DNA of 64,000 bases, from contig CP092863.1 in NCBI GenBank assembly GCA_030710605.1, positions 105,696,099 to 105,760,098 of the forward strand. Direction: 5' to 3'. Below are positions 33,044 to 43,203 of the stretch, one piece after another (positions within the stretch are counted from its first letter, which is position 1; the number at the start of each line of letters is the position of its first letter). The notes under the pieces are model-generated. The model worked only from the letters and a program-made list of their open reading frames with translations. It ran no database searches and was not told the DNA's origin. The DNA comes from Cordylochernes scorpioides (Eukaryota > Arthropoda > Arachnida > Pseudoscorpiones > Chernetidae). Made by a program: the position numbers and the translations under genes.

Positions 33044-34293
33044 CGATAAGGTGATCGGCCAGATCGTCGGCTTGGCGATATCGAGGGGCGACGTTCAGCT
33101 GGGGATCGGCCACGACCTGGATAGGGCGACGGGCTTCGGTAACTTGCGCGGCCTGGGGTTTCATCGCTATTATAGATCGTTCGCGGGCCGTTCTGGACAG
33201 GGTGGTATCTCCCCGGTGGCTGTCGATCCACCATCCCTCGCCGCTCTCGGCAGTACCTGGCGACGTGACCCGGGCGTCCGCATTGGAAACAAACGGGAAT
33301 ATTATCCACCGTCCTCCATTCGTCAGTCTTTCTTCGGGCAGTAGTCAGCCTTGTAGGACTTTGCTGCTGGTAATACGGGGTTGGTTTCGCCGGTCCTTCA
33401 AAGTGGCGGCGTTGTTCTCGGTAGTATGGACCCTGCTCCGCAATTGGGGTCAGATTTCTCTCAACCTCTTCATGAATAATTTTCTTCAGGGAGTTCACCT
33501 CCGGCACTATAGACTCGAAATGTAGGGCACTTTTAATTTCTTCTCTCACGATTCGTCGAATCAGATCTTCCAGAGACGAGGAGTTTGGTTGCTCTATACT
33601 TGCGACGTTAGGGAGTCGCTCAAACCTTGGTTTCCCGATGCGTCGCTGCTTGCAAGCCTCCACTTTTCGGCACCAATCGACAAAGGCTTCAACAGTATCA
33701 ATTTCCTTTATCAAGATGACCTGATAGACATCTTCTACCACACCTTTCATTAGATGTGCCACTTTCTCTCCTTGACTCATATCGGGATTCACCTGCCTAC
33801 ACAAGCTCAGAACGTCTTGGATATAGGATTCACAGGATTCTGTACTCTTCTGAGCTCGACTCTGAAGGTTGTCCTTAGCGCGTCTGAGAAGGACGCCGCT
33901 ATTGTCGAATGTCCGGCTAAACATCTCCTTAAACATATCCCACGAATCCATTCCTTCTTCGTTGTTATCATACCATTGGCCAGCGGTCCCTTCCAAAAAG
34001 AATGGTGCGTTCGCCAATTTCATCGTGGCATCCCAGCAGTTAGATCTCGCAATACGTTCGTAATCCTTCATCCATTTGCCACAATCCTCCGTTCCATTGC
34101 CGCTAAACACAGTTGAGTTTCTTGTCAAATGTTTGCAAGTATTAACACCCGTGTTAACTCCAGCCGATATTGAGATTTTTCTGATTGGCTTATTCTTTTC
34201 GTCGAAATCAAAACGTGGTTCTAGGCCTTCTAGGCGACGGCTTCTTCTGACAGAGGTATCCGTGATGGTATCGGTACCCAGCGTCTCCACCAC
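33031..34293 (-). CDS. gypsy gag-like protein with CCHC zinc knuckle
   Basis: A 420-codon uninterrupted frame. It has a retrotransposon gag capsid-like region (WYDNNEEGMDSWDMFKEMF, SCESYIQDVLSLCRQ) and an intact zinc knuckle CFQCGRPGHVARYC near the C-terminus, followed by a basic Pro/Arg/Ser tail. The frame begins at a GTG overlapping the probable primer-binding site and has no nearby ATG, so the true start is uncertain. Role: structural protein that packages element RNA. Confidence 0.5.
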   Translation of the reverse strand: MVETLGTDTITDTSVRRSRRLEGLEPRFDFDEKNKPIRKISISAGVNTGVNTCKHLTRNSTVFSGNGTEDCGKWMKDYERIARSNCWDATMKLANAPFFLEGTAGQWYDNNEEGMDSWDMFKEMFSRTFDNSGVLLRRAKDNLQSRAQKSTESCESYIQDVLSLCRQVNPDMSQGEKVAHLMKGVVEDVYQVILIKEIDTVEAFVDWCRKVEACKQRRIGKPRFERLPNVASIEQPNSSSLEDLIRRIVREEIKSALHFESIVPEVNSLKKIIHEEVERNLTPIAEQGPYYREQRRHFEGPAKPTPYYQQQSPTRLTTARRKTDEWRTVDNIPVCFQCGRPGHVARYCRERRGMVDRQPPGRYHPVQNGPRTIYNSDETPGRASYRSPSPYPGRGRSPAERRPSISPSRRSGRSPYREEN

Positions 34294-34294
34294 T

Positions 34295-34492
34295 TGTCGC
34301 GGTAAGAATTACAAACAACAGGCGAAGATAAATTGAACGATGAACGTTTATTGCTTCCAACGAGCAGATTTTTTAAATCAAAAAAGAAAACACGGATATC
34401 TTGTTAGTAGTGAGGAGCGCGGCTCGAGGCGGATGCTCACGGGTCACTGTTAAAAACCTATTTATGTAAACAATACAACAAATAACGCTACA
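34295..34492 (-). repeat. gypsy 5' LTR (198 bp)
   Basis: On the element strand it starts TGTAGCGTTATTTG and ends TTCTTACCGCGACA. An AATAAA lies in the downstream half. The 90-bp outer part matches the truncated 3' LTR exactly by eye. Confidence 0.5.
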
Positions 34493-34700
34493 ATATCACA
34501 TTTGTACTATTTTTTCATATATATATATAGATGAAATTATAATTATAAATTCAATTGCCATATATCAATAAAATTTGTAACAATTATTTTGGGAGTGTGT
34601 TTCATATGATATACCATTCTCGGGGCTCAAAATCATTCATTTTGGTTAGCAGCCCCGTAAAATAGATATTTTCTCTATGATATACCATATCAAATATCTC
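34489..34700. repeat. ~210-bp direct repeat, right of gypsy
   Basis: Second copy of the repeat at 29221-29430, differing mainly in the length of an AT run. It continues into CTACACCCCTTACTGCAAT, which resembles the text next to the conserved hairpin at 62695-62712. Confidence 0.5.
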
Positions 34701-34770
34701 TACACCCCTTACTGCAATTATGAAAATTGTAATTATATGTATGCACCTCTACAGGCCTATAAGCTTATGT

Positions 34771-35095
34771 CTGGCCCGGCTGATAGTACCCTGTAAGGGC
34801 TCCAGGGATAAAGGATGAGCAGCGTTTGTACTCCATGTTAGGAGTGGCTGCACATGGAGTCTGTTCTTCATGTTAGGCGGCCATTTCTTTTGGAGCTAAG
34901 TCGGCCTGCTACTGAGTAGTGCTCCAAGTCTTAATGACAAAGGCAGATGCATTTTACTTCACCCAGTCATGATGGTTGTCAACTGTATTAACTCATCCAT
35001 TGATGAGCTCTACTCATCCCCGGCAGACACCATCAACAAGCTTTACAAGCTTGATACCTTCATATGATTGAATGAAGATAAGAAAGAAGAAGAAT
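34771..35095 (+). mobile_element. Short internally deleted derivative of the I-type LINE
   Basis: The first ~230 bp match the 5' end of the LINE at 52655-56585 (CTGGCCCGGCTGATAGTACC.. ATGATGGTTGTC). They are fused directly to about 90 bp of its 3' end (CCATTGATGAGCTCTACTCA.. AAGAAAGAAGAAGAA). Target duplications ATAAGCTTATGT (34759-34770) and ATAAACTTATGT (35096-35107) flank it, so the short form itself was retroposed. A second copy lies at 60000-60296. Confidence 0.5.
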
Positions 35096-35177
35096 ATAAA
35101 CTTATGTTCATAATTTCCCTAACATCTCTTAACTGCCTTTCATAGTAAATGCATTGTATATAAGAAAAGCAATCCAA

Positions 35178-35270
35178 TCCGCTGAGAGGGTTCACCACTG
35201 ATGAGCCATGCCCTCTCATGTAATAATTTTTATCTCTCTCTCTCTCTCTCTCATTGCAGTAAGAGGTCTG
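35178..35270 (+). repeat. Conserved hairpin element, copy 2
   Basis: The stem GAGAGGG/CCCTCTC encloses TTCACCACTGATGAGCCATG. A CT run and CATTGCAGTAAGAGGTCTGTA follow. It matches the cores at 22186-22262 and 62700-62766 (minus strand). No clear long TIRs flank this copy. Confidence 0.5.
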
Positions 35271-35907
35271 TATAGATATTTTATTATATATATTATAGGA
35301 AACATTTTCAAAATAATTATAACAAATTATACATGCAAGGTTTTTAAAATTATTTTCAATAAGGGGGATAAACACTAAAGATTTTTTTAAAAAGCGACTA
35401 GATTTTGACATTCAACAAGCAATTTTTTCATGTTTTAATAATTTACTTTTTTGTTGTTTTGAAAGAAAAGGAAAATGTATTGTAGAACCTTTAATATTTT
35501 ATTGTCTTTAAGGTGTACATACTTTTTATCTAAAAAGATATTTTGGTCTATCAACAAAGACAATATCTTGTCATGTTTTTAATTCTTCACTTTTAAATTT
35601 ATTTTTCTGAAAGAAACGCGTATTGTGGATCTTTGTTTTTTACAGCTTCCTTTTATTATGACTAAGATCGCCATTGTCTGACTTTTTTAATCCAGTAAAA
35701 AACAACTTACCTCACTTTTAACATCCCAAACATCTGTTCTTTTAGAGAACTTTATAGAAGGGTTTACTTTGTTATATATATATTTTTAAAAGGTTTTAAT
35801 AATAATACGATATAAACCATTGACCTGTTATATGGCAAATGTGAAAACCGATATCGCCCCTTAATATCACAAAATAATTCAATTTAACCCTTTTTCAAAT
35901 TAAATCA
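35271..35907. other. AT-rich spacer, nothing recognised
   Basis: No coding frame or named repeat seen; short T and A runs only. Confidence 0.5.
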
Positions 35908-36203
35908 AGGGGTTCGGTGGAAGGATGGTCTAAACCGTTGGTTTTCAACTGCTACGACCCGGAATCGAATCCTGCATTGGACACTTTTTTTCTAATTTAA
36001 TACAAAAAAATTGTTCTAATGGCCCCCGATTCTTTCAAAAATCCAACCCCACCAGCGAGTGCAAGTAGCCAAACTCTGGTACATTTGTAAGTGCAAACAT
36101 ATTTTCACATGTGTAGGTATGTGGTGCATTTAGAATAAAAAGCAGTCGCTAACTACCACCCACCATGATTGTCATGGTGTGTACCATGTGTATTAGGGAT
36201 AAT
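35908..36203 (+). mobile_element. tRNA-derived SINE, full length
   Basis: The head GGGGTTCGGTGGAAGGATGG.. has an A-box-like GGATGGTCTAAACC and a degenerate B-box region. Its body includes CACATGTGTAGGTATGTGGT and ACCACCCACCATGATTGTCA, and it ends TATTAGGGATAA. Further full copies on the minus strand are at 59251-59545 and 61580-61883, where the B box reads GGTTCGATTCCCGC. Pol III transcribed in known families of this design. Confidence 0.5.
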
Positions 36204-36489
36204 ATTTAAAATAAATTAAATCAACATATTGTAGATGCATCTTGAATTCTATGAATTCACTGTAATTGATAAATATTTGCAGATTATTTGCTTTTTTATC
36301 ACTTTCATTAGTCTCCATTTATATATTTTCAAAAAAAGGAATCGTGGTTATTTATAAAATGTGATAGTCAATTATATTGGCAGTAATGTCGCTATTTGAA
36401 AGATAAACTTACCTTATAAGGAGAATAGAAAACATTCGCAATTTTCTCCATGGCATTTTTACACAGGCGCCAGCCGAACTGATATTTAA

Positions 36490-37375
36490 ATTTGTCCATT
36501 GTGGTAGTTGTACCGCAAGTCTTGTGGGAGCCATGCAAATATTCTTTGTATCATTCTTATTGTATTAGTTGTACCATTGGTCAAGTATTACAGGGATCTT
36601 GCAAATATTCTTTGTATCATTCTTATTGTATTAGTTGTACCATTCGACAAGTATTACAGAGATCTTGCAAATATTCTTTGTATCATTCTTGTTGTACCAT
36701 TCGACAAGTATTACAGGGATCTTGCAAATCTTCTTTGTATCATTCTCATTGTATTAGGTGTACCATTCGACAAGAATTGCAGGGATCTTGTAAATCTTCT
36801 GTGCATCATTCTTATAGTAGTTGCCACATTGAACAATTATTGATGGAATTATGCAATTAATCTTTGTATCAATCTTGTTGTAGTGTTTGTATCATTGAAC
36901 AAGTATTGTAGAGATCTCGATCTTCTCTGTATCATTCTTATAGTAGTTGCCACATTGAACAATTATTGAAGGAATTATGCAATTAATCTTTGTATCAATC
37001 TTGTTGTAGTGTTTGTATCATTGAACAAGTATTGTAGAGATCTCGATCTTCTCTGTATCATTCTTATAGTAGTTGCCACATTGAACAATTATTGCAGGAA
37101 TTATGCAATTAATCTTTGTATCATCTTGCTGGAGTGTTTGCACCATTGGACAAGTATTGTAAGGATCTTGAAAATCTTATTTGTATCGTTCTTATTGTAG
37201 AAGTTGCACCATTGGATAAGTATTGCCAGAATCATGCAAATTTTCTTCGTATCATTATAGTTGTACCTTTGTAGTTGCACCATTGGCCAATTCTTGCAGG
37301 AATCTTGCAAAAAAATTGTTGTATCATTCTTATTGTAGTAGTTGTATTGCTAAACAAGCATTGTAACAGTATAGA
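36490..37375. repeat. Minisatellite, ~60-66-bp units
   Basis: About thirteen degenerate units of the type TTGTACCATT..CAAGTATTACAGGGATCTTG.. ATTCTTTGTATCATTCTTA. The same family occurs at 43204-44205, beyond the LINE. Short open frames in it are an effect of the repeat length being a multiple of three. Confidence 0.5.
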
Positions 37376-37531
37376 TAGATATTGAAAAAAAAATTTACTT
37401 TTTGGCAACAAGCATCTTTTTTTAAGATATATGGTTTAGAGCTTTTTGAAAGAGCTATTAAAGGAGTTAAAATTTATTTATAAACAATGGATAGTTAGTT
37501 ACCTTGTCAAAATTAAAAAATATAAAGAATA

Positions 37532-37676
37532 TTTGAGTAAAAATTAAATCATTCCTCCATGGTATAACATGTTTTCTCCTGTAGAAGGACGTCCGTGCCT
37601 GAAAGCTAGAGAATAATAAAAATGTTTTTGATAAGACACTTTTCCCTGGAGGAATAATTAATTTTTACTCAATATT
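37532..37676. mobile_element. Small TIR element (~145 bp)
   Basis: The ends GAGTAAAAATTAAATCATTC.. and ..GGAATAATTAATTTTTACTC form imperfect inverted repeats of about 25-30 bp. Non-coding. Confidence 0.5.
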
Positions 37677-38215
37677 GGTGTAAGAGATTATTTTATAGAA
37701 TAAAAAATATTTCTTAAGATGTTCTTCAGTGGAGATACACACAACAGAAACCAGTCATTACCATATTATCAAAAAGCTCCATCCAGATGGGACACCTGTC
37801 AATCATCCCTGGACCCCGGGCGGGGGGGACCACAGGTGTGAGGGGTTCTCGGAAGCTGATCTGTAAATAAGGAAAATGGGACGATGGCTGATGCCGTTCA
37901 TTAGGATTATCTTTAACTTGGGGTAAGTTGTACTCTCTCTCTCTCTCCCTATAAATACCCCTTATAATAAATTAATTATTCCCAAATTTTTTGCTTTATT
38001 TATCTCCGCGACAATATTATAAAATCAGCATAAACTGTAAAACTACCTCCCAAATAACCTCCAATAGGCTGCCATCTTCCAGACCTGTCATTTTTTAGAT
38101 AGTTTCCCATTAACTGGACGGTTCCCCCAGAGATTTGCCTTCCTCTAGGGCGAGATTCTTGAGACACCAACTCTTGGAAATTCTTTCTATGACCTCTAAA
38201 AGTCGAATGAAGGTT
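37677..38215. other. Intergenic, no gene recognised
   Basis: It contains a GC-richer patch near 37785-37840 and a CT run near 37935. No supported exon. Confidence 0.5.
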
Positions 38216-38254
38216 GATAAAGCACAATTTGGATTAGAGATTATAATAAAAGAA
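38216..38254 (+). mobile_element. Left part of palindromic MITE interrupted by the LINE
   Basis: The text GATAAAGCACAATTTGGATT matches the MITE family at 50066 and 57535. The continuation AATAAAACCTAATCCAA appears at 43184, on the far side of the LINE. This shows that the LINE landed in the MITE. Confidence 0.5.
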
Positions 38255-38441
38255 GGATTCGCCGCTAGGAGGCAGGGCTGGACGGTCGCACCGCGCTACG
38301 GCTCCAGATAAGTGTACTTTATTTCTTTCTCTTTTGACCTAAAATATTTTCTTCTTGCTTTTTGATTTCTCAAATTCGATCTTCTAAATAATACTATATA
38401 TATCATATTGAAAAGTAAAATAAAGTTAACGGTGAAACAAA

Positions 38442-39476
38442 ATGAGATTAATTGCAAAAATTGCATATTTAATGATTGTTTTATACACGGTGATTTGCAT
38501 AACAAGGCCAATAGAGCTTACGGTAAAATTTGCCGATTTTAAGACTAAACTCAATAAGATGAAATATTACAGGGATAGAACTGGTGTAACTTTGAAGCAC
38601 TGTTCGATGGCTTACTGGCTAAAAGTGATCACGGCCTTATTGATAATTGGATGTATAGAACTAAATCCAGGGCCGAAAAGACAGGCCACATTGACAAATA
38701 TACCTCACTCAACTCCAGACCAGGCCACATTGACAAATATACCTCACTCAACTCCAGACCAGGCCACATTGACAAATATACCTCACTCAACTCCAGACCA
38801 GGCACCAATGGACGATTTAAAGCTACTGATAATTAACCTTTCGGCTGAAGTGAACAGATTGGGAGAGAAAATGGATGCAAGGTTGCTTAATATTGAGCAG
38901 AAGATGGAGGATTGGGAACGAAGAATGACGGGAATAGAAACATCTATAGCTTCGTGCACAGATGCACTGGCGACTAACACGAGGTTAATTTCTCACAATA
39001 CCCTAAAAATAAGGAATCTGGAAGAACGCGCGGAGGCTTTGGAGAGACGAGCCCGAGAAAACAACTTAATAATATATGGCATTGAATCAGCAGAGACTGA
39101 CAGTCGGGAACTGCTGCTACAAAAGGTCAAGAAGTTAATGGCGGAAGATATGCAGATTACTGATGATGTGGTAATTGCCGAATGTCATCGCCTGGGCAGG
39201 GGACCAAAGGCGCCTATTCTGATTGAAGTTCCTGATCACGAGTCCAGAATAAGTCTCCTAAAGAACTCATCCAAACTTCGAATACTCAATATTTTTATGA
39301 GCAGGGATTACAGCCCCCAGATTAGAGAGCAGAGAAAAATCTTGATAGAAAAGAGAAGGAAACTTTACAAGAAAGGTATAGGATCGAAGTTGAGGGATAA
39401 TAAACTTCTCCTAAACAGCATCAACTACATGGTAGTGGAGGGACAGGTGGTGAATGCCAAAGGAGAACTAATATAG
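38442..39476 (+). CDS. LINE ORF1 protein with 2A-like motif and coiled coil
   Basis: 344 codons from an ATG. Residues about 4-21 are hydrophobic (IAKIAYLMIVLYTVI). A second hydrophobic run leads into GCIELNPGP at about 70-78, the pattern of 2A-like recoding peptides known in some LINE ORF1 proteins. Three copies of a 13-residue repeat (QATLTNIPHSTPD) follow. Residues about 125-200 form a heptad-rich coiled coil (LSAEVNRLGEKMDARLLNIE..), then an L1-ORF1-like RNA-binding region (RARENNLIIYGI, AECHRLGRGPKAPILIE). Family role: RNA-binding chaperone of the element RNP. Whether the 2A-like site works is unknown; the usual Asp before I/V-E is Cys here. Confidence 0.5.
   Translation: MRLIAKIAYLMIVLYTVICITRPIELTVKFADFKTKLNKMKYYRDRTGVTLKHCSMAYWLKVITALLIIGCIELNPGPKRQATLTNIPHSTPDQATLTNIPHSTPDQATLTNIPHSTPDQAPMDDLKLLIINLSAEVNRLGEKMDARLLNIEQKMEDWERRMTGIETSIASCTDALATNTRLISHNTLKIRNLEERAEALERRARENNLIIYGIESAETDSRELLLQKVKKLMAEDMQITDDVVIAECHRLGRGPKAPILIEVPDHESRISLLKNSSKLRILNIFMSRDYSPQIREQRKILIEKRRKLYKKGIGSKLRDNKLLLNSINYMVVEGQVVNAKGELI
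38632..38675 (+). other. 2A-like ribosome-skipping motif (candidate)
   Basis: It encodes LLIIGCIELNPGP. The NPGP core and preceding E-L are canonical; the consensus D(V/I)ExNPGP has Asp where this copy has Cys. If active, the break would fall between the last Gly and Pro, separating a hydrophobic N-terminal piece of about 77 residues. Confidence 0.5.
38682..38798 (+). repeat. Three exact 39-bp tandem repeats in ORF1
   Basis: The unit CAGGCCACATTGACAAATAT.. starts at 38682, 38721 and 38760 with no differences by eye. It keeps the frame and lies immediately after the 2A-like motif. Confidence 0.5.
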
Positions 39477-39685
39477 CTAGAGGCACACCAGCGGACCTCT
39501 GTAAATAGAGATTTAAATATTCAGGTAATAAAATACATACAAATGAAGATGTACAATCTAGAAACAAAACTCAACTCACAGGAACTCCTCATATTTCACA
39601 TAGCAAGACTCATACTATTAAAGAAAGCCAACCTAAGGGCACAAATCTGAAACATAATAAAACTAAGATCGAAAAAATAAAACCA

Positions 39686-42600
39686 ATGGTTGACATAGCT
39701 AAAAACGAACGATTCATGTATTGGAATATAAACGGCTTTTTTAGGATAAATTCTCTCTTTCCACTGTTCGAATATTTGAAACAATTTGAGATGTTCGCGC
39801 TTACAGAAACTTGGTGCCACTTCAATATCGACTTGAACCTTGCGAACTTCGGAATGTATCAATCACCTGCTGTAAAGTCATCAGATAAAGGGAGAGGCTC
39901 CGGAGGTATAATTCTCGGCATAAATAAACAACTACAGCCCCAAATTGACAATGTTGAAATCGAAACCTCTTGGATTGCAGTCACACTCAATCCAAGTTTA
40001 GACAATGACTCACCAGCGATCTGTGTAATATTCGTATATCTACCCCCATACGATACGCATGCTACAAAACTTGGACGACTATTTAATTTGATGGAAAATA
40101 AGATATATAACGGGTTTGAAATAATACTGGTCGGCGACCTGAATGTCCGTATTGGCAATCTGGGGGGTTACCATAATTTGATAGATACTTCAAACCTTAT
40201 TTCAACCACCCGAAATTCCTGTGATCTAACAAAATCTGCCAAAGCGGAAATATTTATTGACTTTCTTGATAAAAATCACTTAACTATAATAAATGGTAGA
40301 TCCATTAATGATAAAAGTGGAAATTTACATTCATCTCCGGAAGAGGCTCTTCTGTGTTAGATCTGGCGATTGCCTCACCTGCGGTGCTTGAACACATAGC
40401 AGATTTTGAAATTGGTTGTATGCCATATTCGGATCACTTACCAATAATTTTAAAGTTTATCGGCCCTAATAATAAAACTGAAAATTGTTACATGGAGCCT
40501 AGGGCCAAAATTAAATTTTCCTGGTCAATAGATAAAATCCCACCATATATAGAAACTTTAAAAGAATTAACTCCCGAACATCCAGCTGACTCCACAATTG
40601 ATACTCAGGCTGAGGATTTTACTGGTTTAATTCAAACAGCAATGTTACGCTCGGGGACGCGGATGGAGGCAAAAACAAAAAATATAAAATCTAAGCCATG
40701 GTTCGACAAAGACTGTTATTTGGCTAAAAAGGAAATGAAACAAAATCTTAAATTATACGTAAAACATAATATCTCGGCTGATAAAATTGCATACTTGTCG
40801 AGTAAGAAGAAATATTCAGCTATCCTAAAGCTAAAAAAAAAGGAATATACTGACAAAATTCAAGTTATCCTCAGTAATGTAAAAGATCCTTCCCAATTTT
40901 GGAAGACTATTAATTCACTTAAATATAGGAATAACCTACAAGGTGAAATTTCTACTGCAGACTGGCAGGTCTTCTATCGGGAGTTACTTGGTTCAAATTT
41001 AACAAAAGTTGTACAGTTACCACTTGAGATATTGGACATTGACCCTGAATTAGATTGCGAAATATCTCTAACTGAGGTCACCACGGAAATTTTCAAATTG
41101 GGTAAAAATAAGGCTACAGGACTTGATGAAATTCCTAACGAAGCGATTAAATATTTATTAGAAGAACATACAATTTATATCAGGAACTTATTTAATAAAA
41201 TCTTAGGGACATCCCAAGTTCCTCAACAATGGACAAAAACGATAATCCACCCAATATTTAAAAATGGAGATCCGGACAACCCGTCAAATTACAGAGGAAT
41301 ATCCCTGATTTCTAACCTATCGAAATTATTTACATCTATCTTGAAGACAAGATTGAATGATTGGATGGAGAGAAAGTCAATTTTGGCAGAAAATCAGGCT
41401 GGTTTTAGAAAAGGCTACTCTTGTCAGGACCACATTTTCACGCTCGTATCATTAATTCAAATGACCCTTAGCCGTAGAAGGGGAAAGTTATATGCCTTCT
41501 TCATTGACCTAAGGAAGGCCTTTGATACTGTGCCGCACCATCTACTTTGGAAAAAAATAGCATTAAATGGTCTGAGCTGTCGATTTATTAAACTAATTAA
41601 GAACTATTATACCCAAATGACGGCAACAGTCAGATGGCGGGGTTCCTTCACGGAGGCTATCAAAATACAAGCGGGAGTATTGCAGGGGGAGCCGTTGTCA
41701 CCTTATTTATTCATTCTCTTCCTAAACGATCTGGTACCCCTGTTCGATGAATCAGAATTACCAGGCATAAATCTTGAGAATTATGGAACTATACACCTTT
41801 TACTGTATGCAGACGACATAGTGATCTTAGGAGAATCGAAAATAAATTTGCAACTGAAGATTAACTTACTTAAAAAGTACTTAGAAGAGAACTGCCTAAC
41901 GTTAAACCAAAATAAATCTAAAATAATGGTGTTTAGAAACGGTGGAAGAACAGCTCGTTCCGAGACATGGTTTTGGGGTCAGCAACCCCTGACAATAGTA
42001 GCAAAGTATACATATCTGGGTTACCCTCTGACTACAAAAATCTCGACCCAATATGCTTCCCAATACTTTAGAAACAAAGCACTGAATGCAATTAATGCAC
42101 TTTGGAGAATCCTTACAAAGGCGCGAATAAAGTCCTTTACCTCAGTGATGAAACTTCTTGACACTATTGTTCTTCCTACTTTACTATATGCGGCACCAAT
42201 GTGGGCAATTAACCAGCTGAAGACAGTCAATAATACCCAAGATGCATTTCTTCGTCGTCTCCTAGACTTACCAAACTTCACACCAGGATATGTCCTCAGA
42301 AGAGAATGTGAAAGAATATCAACTGAACTTAATGCTGTAAAACTCACATTAAAGTTTTGGGTCAGGATTTTAAAAATGGAGACGAGCAGATTACCACATG
42401 CTTGCTTAAACTATCTCTGGAAAGTCACCGCGAAAAAGGAAATATAAAACAGTTTTACTCAAAATTTAATAAAAATTCTAGACTCTAAGGGATACTCCTT
42501 TCTTAAGGGCTGCGAAGACTACTTAGCCATACAGATAGAATTGCCAGGCATAATTAGAACTACCACAGACCAACTAATTCAAAACGATCAGATGAAAATC

Positions 42601-43038
42601 ACTGATTCAACCCACTTTGCTCACTACAAATTTTTGAGTGAATCATTCATGACAGAGGAGTACCTACGATTAAATATCTCGCTTCCCAACAAAAGACTAG
42701 TTGCACAACATGGAGTTTTATGGCAATTTTTCAGGGAAGAAAGAAAAGACTTCTGGAAAGAAAATGGCCGGAACTGTTTACTTTGTAAGGATCTCATGGA
42801 TGATAATTTGGTTCACTATTTCTTCCAATGCCCTCTCTTAACAGAAAAACGTACTGAAATTTTCCCAAGCCCTAACTCTGGTCAATTTAGATACCATCGC
42901 ATATGTCAACTTCTCTCTTCAGCTCTGAATGATGAATTACTGATTGTTAGATACTTTAAGTTCTGCGCAGAAGCTGGGCGCATGAGAAAGAATGCAGGGC
43001 AAAGGATACTGGAGGATGAACTATCTGTAAATAGGTAA
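39686..43038 (+). pseudogene. LINE ORF2: endonuclease and reverse transcriptase, one frameshift and one stop
   Basis: The APE endonuclease occupies the N-terminus, with YWNINGF, ALTETWC, VGDLNVR and, after the break, YSDHLPII (metal and catalytic residues kept). A single frameshift near 40340 moves the frame at the SVLDLAIASP motif. RT motifs follow: KATGLDEIPNEA, YRGISLISNLSKLF, NQAGFRKGYSCQDHI, FIDLRKAFDTVPH, AGVLQGEPLSPYLF and LLYADDIVILGES. An in-frame TAA at 42445-42447 interrupts the C-terminal region. Beyond it the frame continues to 43038 with a zinc-binding-like pattern (CLLCKDLMDDNLVHYFFQC). Dead copy, but lightly damaged. Confidence 0.5.
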
Positions 43039-43203
43039 CTGAATGTGAGACAAACCTTATTTTGTTGTAAATATTTCCTCTTCCCTCTCCTCTTGTTGAC
43101 GTGTAAATACGGCGAATCCTGTATGGGGCGGAATGCCCTAAATAAAGGCTTTTGTTGTTGTTGTTTGTTGTATAATAAAAGAAAATAAAACCTAATCCAA
43201 CTG

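Larger units (their letters stand above)
29431..34492 (-). mobile_element. Ty3/gypsy LTR retrotransposon, degenerate
   Basis: The element reads on the minus strand with 5' LTR 34295-34492 and a truncated 3' LTR near 29433-29522. A purine-rich tract (GGAGAGGAGGG) lies just before the 3' LTR start TGTAGCG. A probable primer-binding site (TGGTGGAGACGCTGGG) follows the 5' LTR. Gene order is gag, PR, RT, RNase H, integrase. A frameshift near 31295 breaks pol. Clade assignment beyond Ty3/gypsy is not attempted. Confidence 0.5.
38255..43170 (+). mobile_element. CR1-like non-LTR retrotransposon (LINE), near full length
   Basis: 4.9 kb flanked by the 13-bp duplication TATAATAAAAGAA (38242-38254 and 43171-43183). 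Two ORFs are present: ORF1 38442-39476 and ORF2 39686-43038 (broken). The 3' end is TTTTGTTGTTGTTGTTTGTTG, a short TTG repeat rather than poly-A, typical of CR1/L2-type elements. ORF2 has an APE endonuclease and RT but no RNase H. Clade within the CR1/L2/Jockey group is not resolved. Confidence 0.5.

Noticed and set aside
29431..34492. DIRS-type or Penelope-type element, because of the unusual repeat order
   Set aside because: Gag with a zinc knuckle, DSGA protease, YLDD RT and a DDE integrase in Ty3/gypsy order; no tyrosine recombinase or GIY-YIG domain.
37785..37870. Isolated exon in the GC-richer patch
   Set aside because: Frames are short and no family is recognisable; splice-like signals alone are weak evidence.
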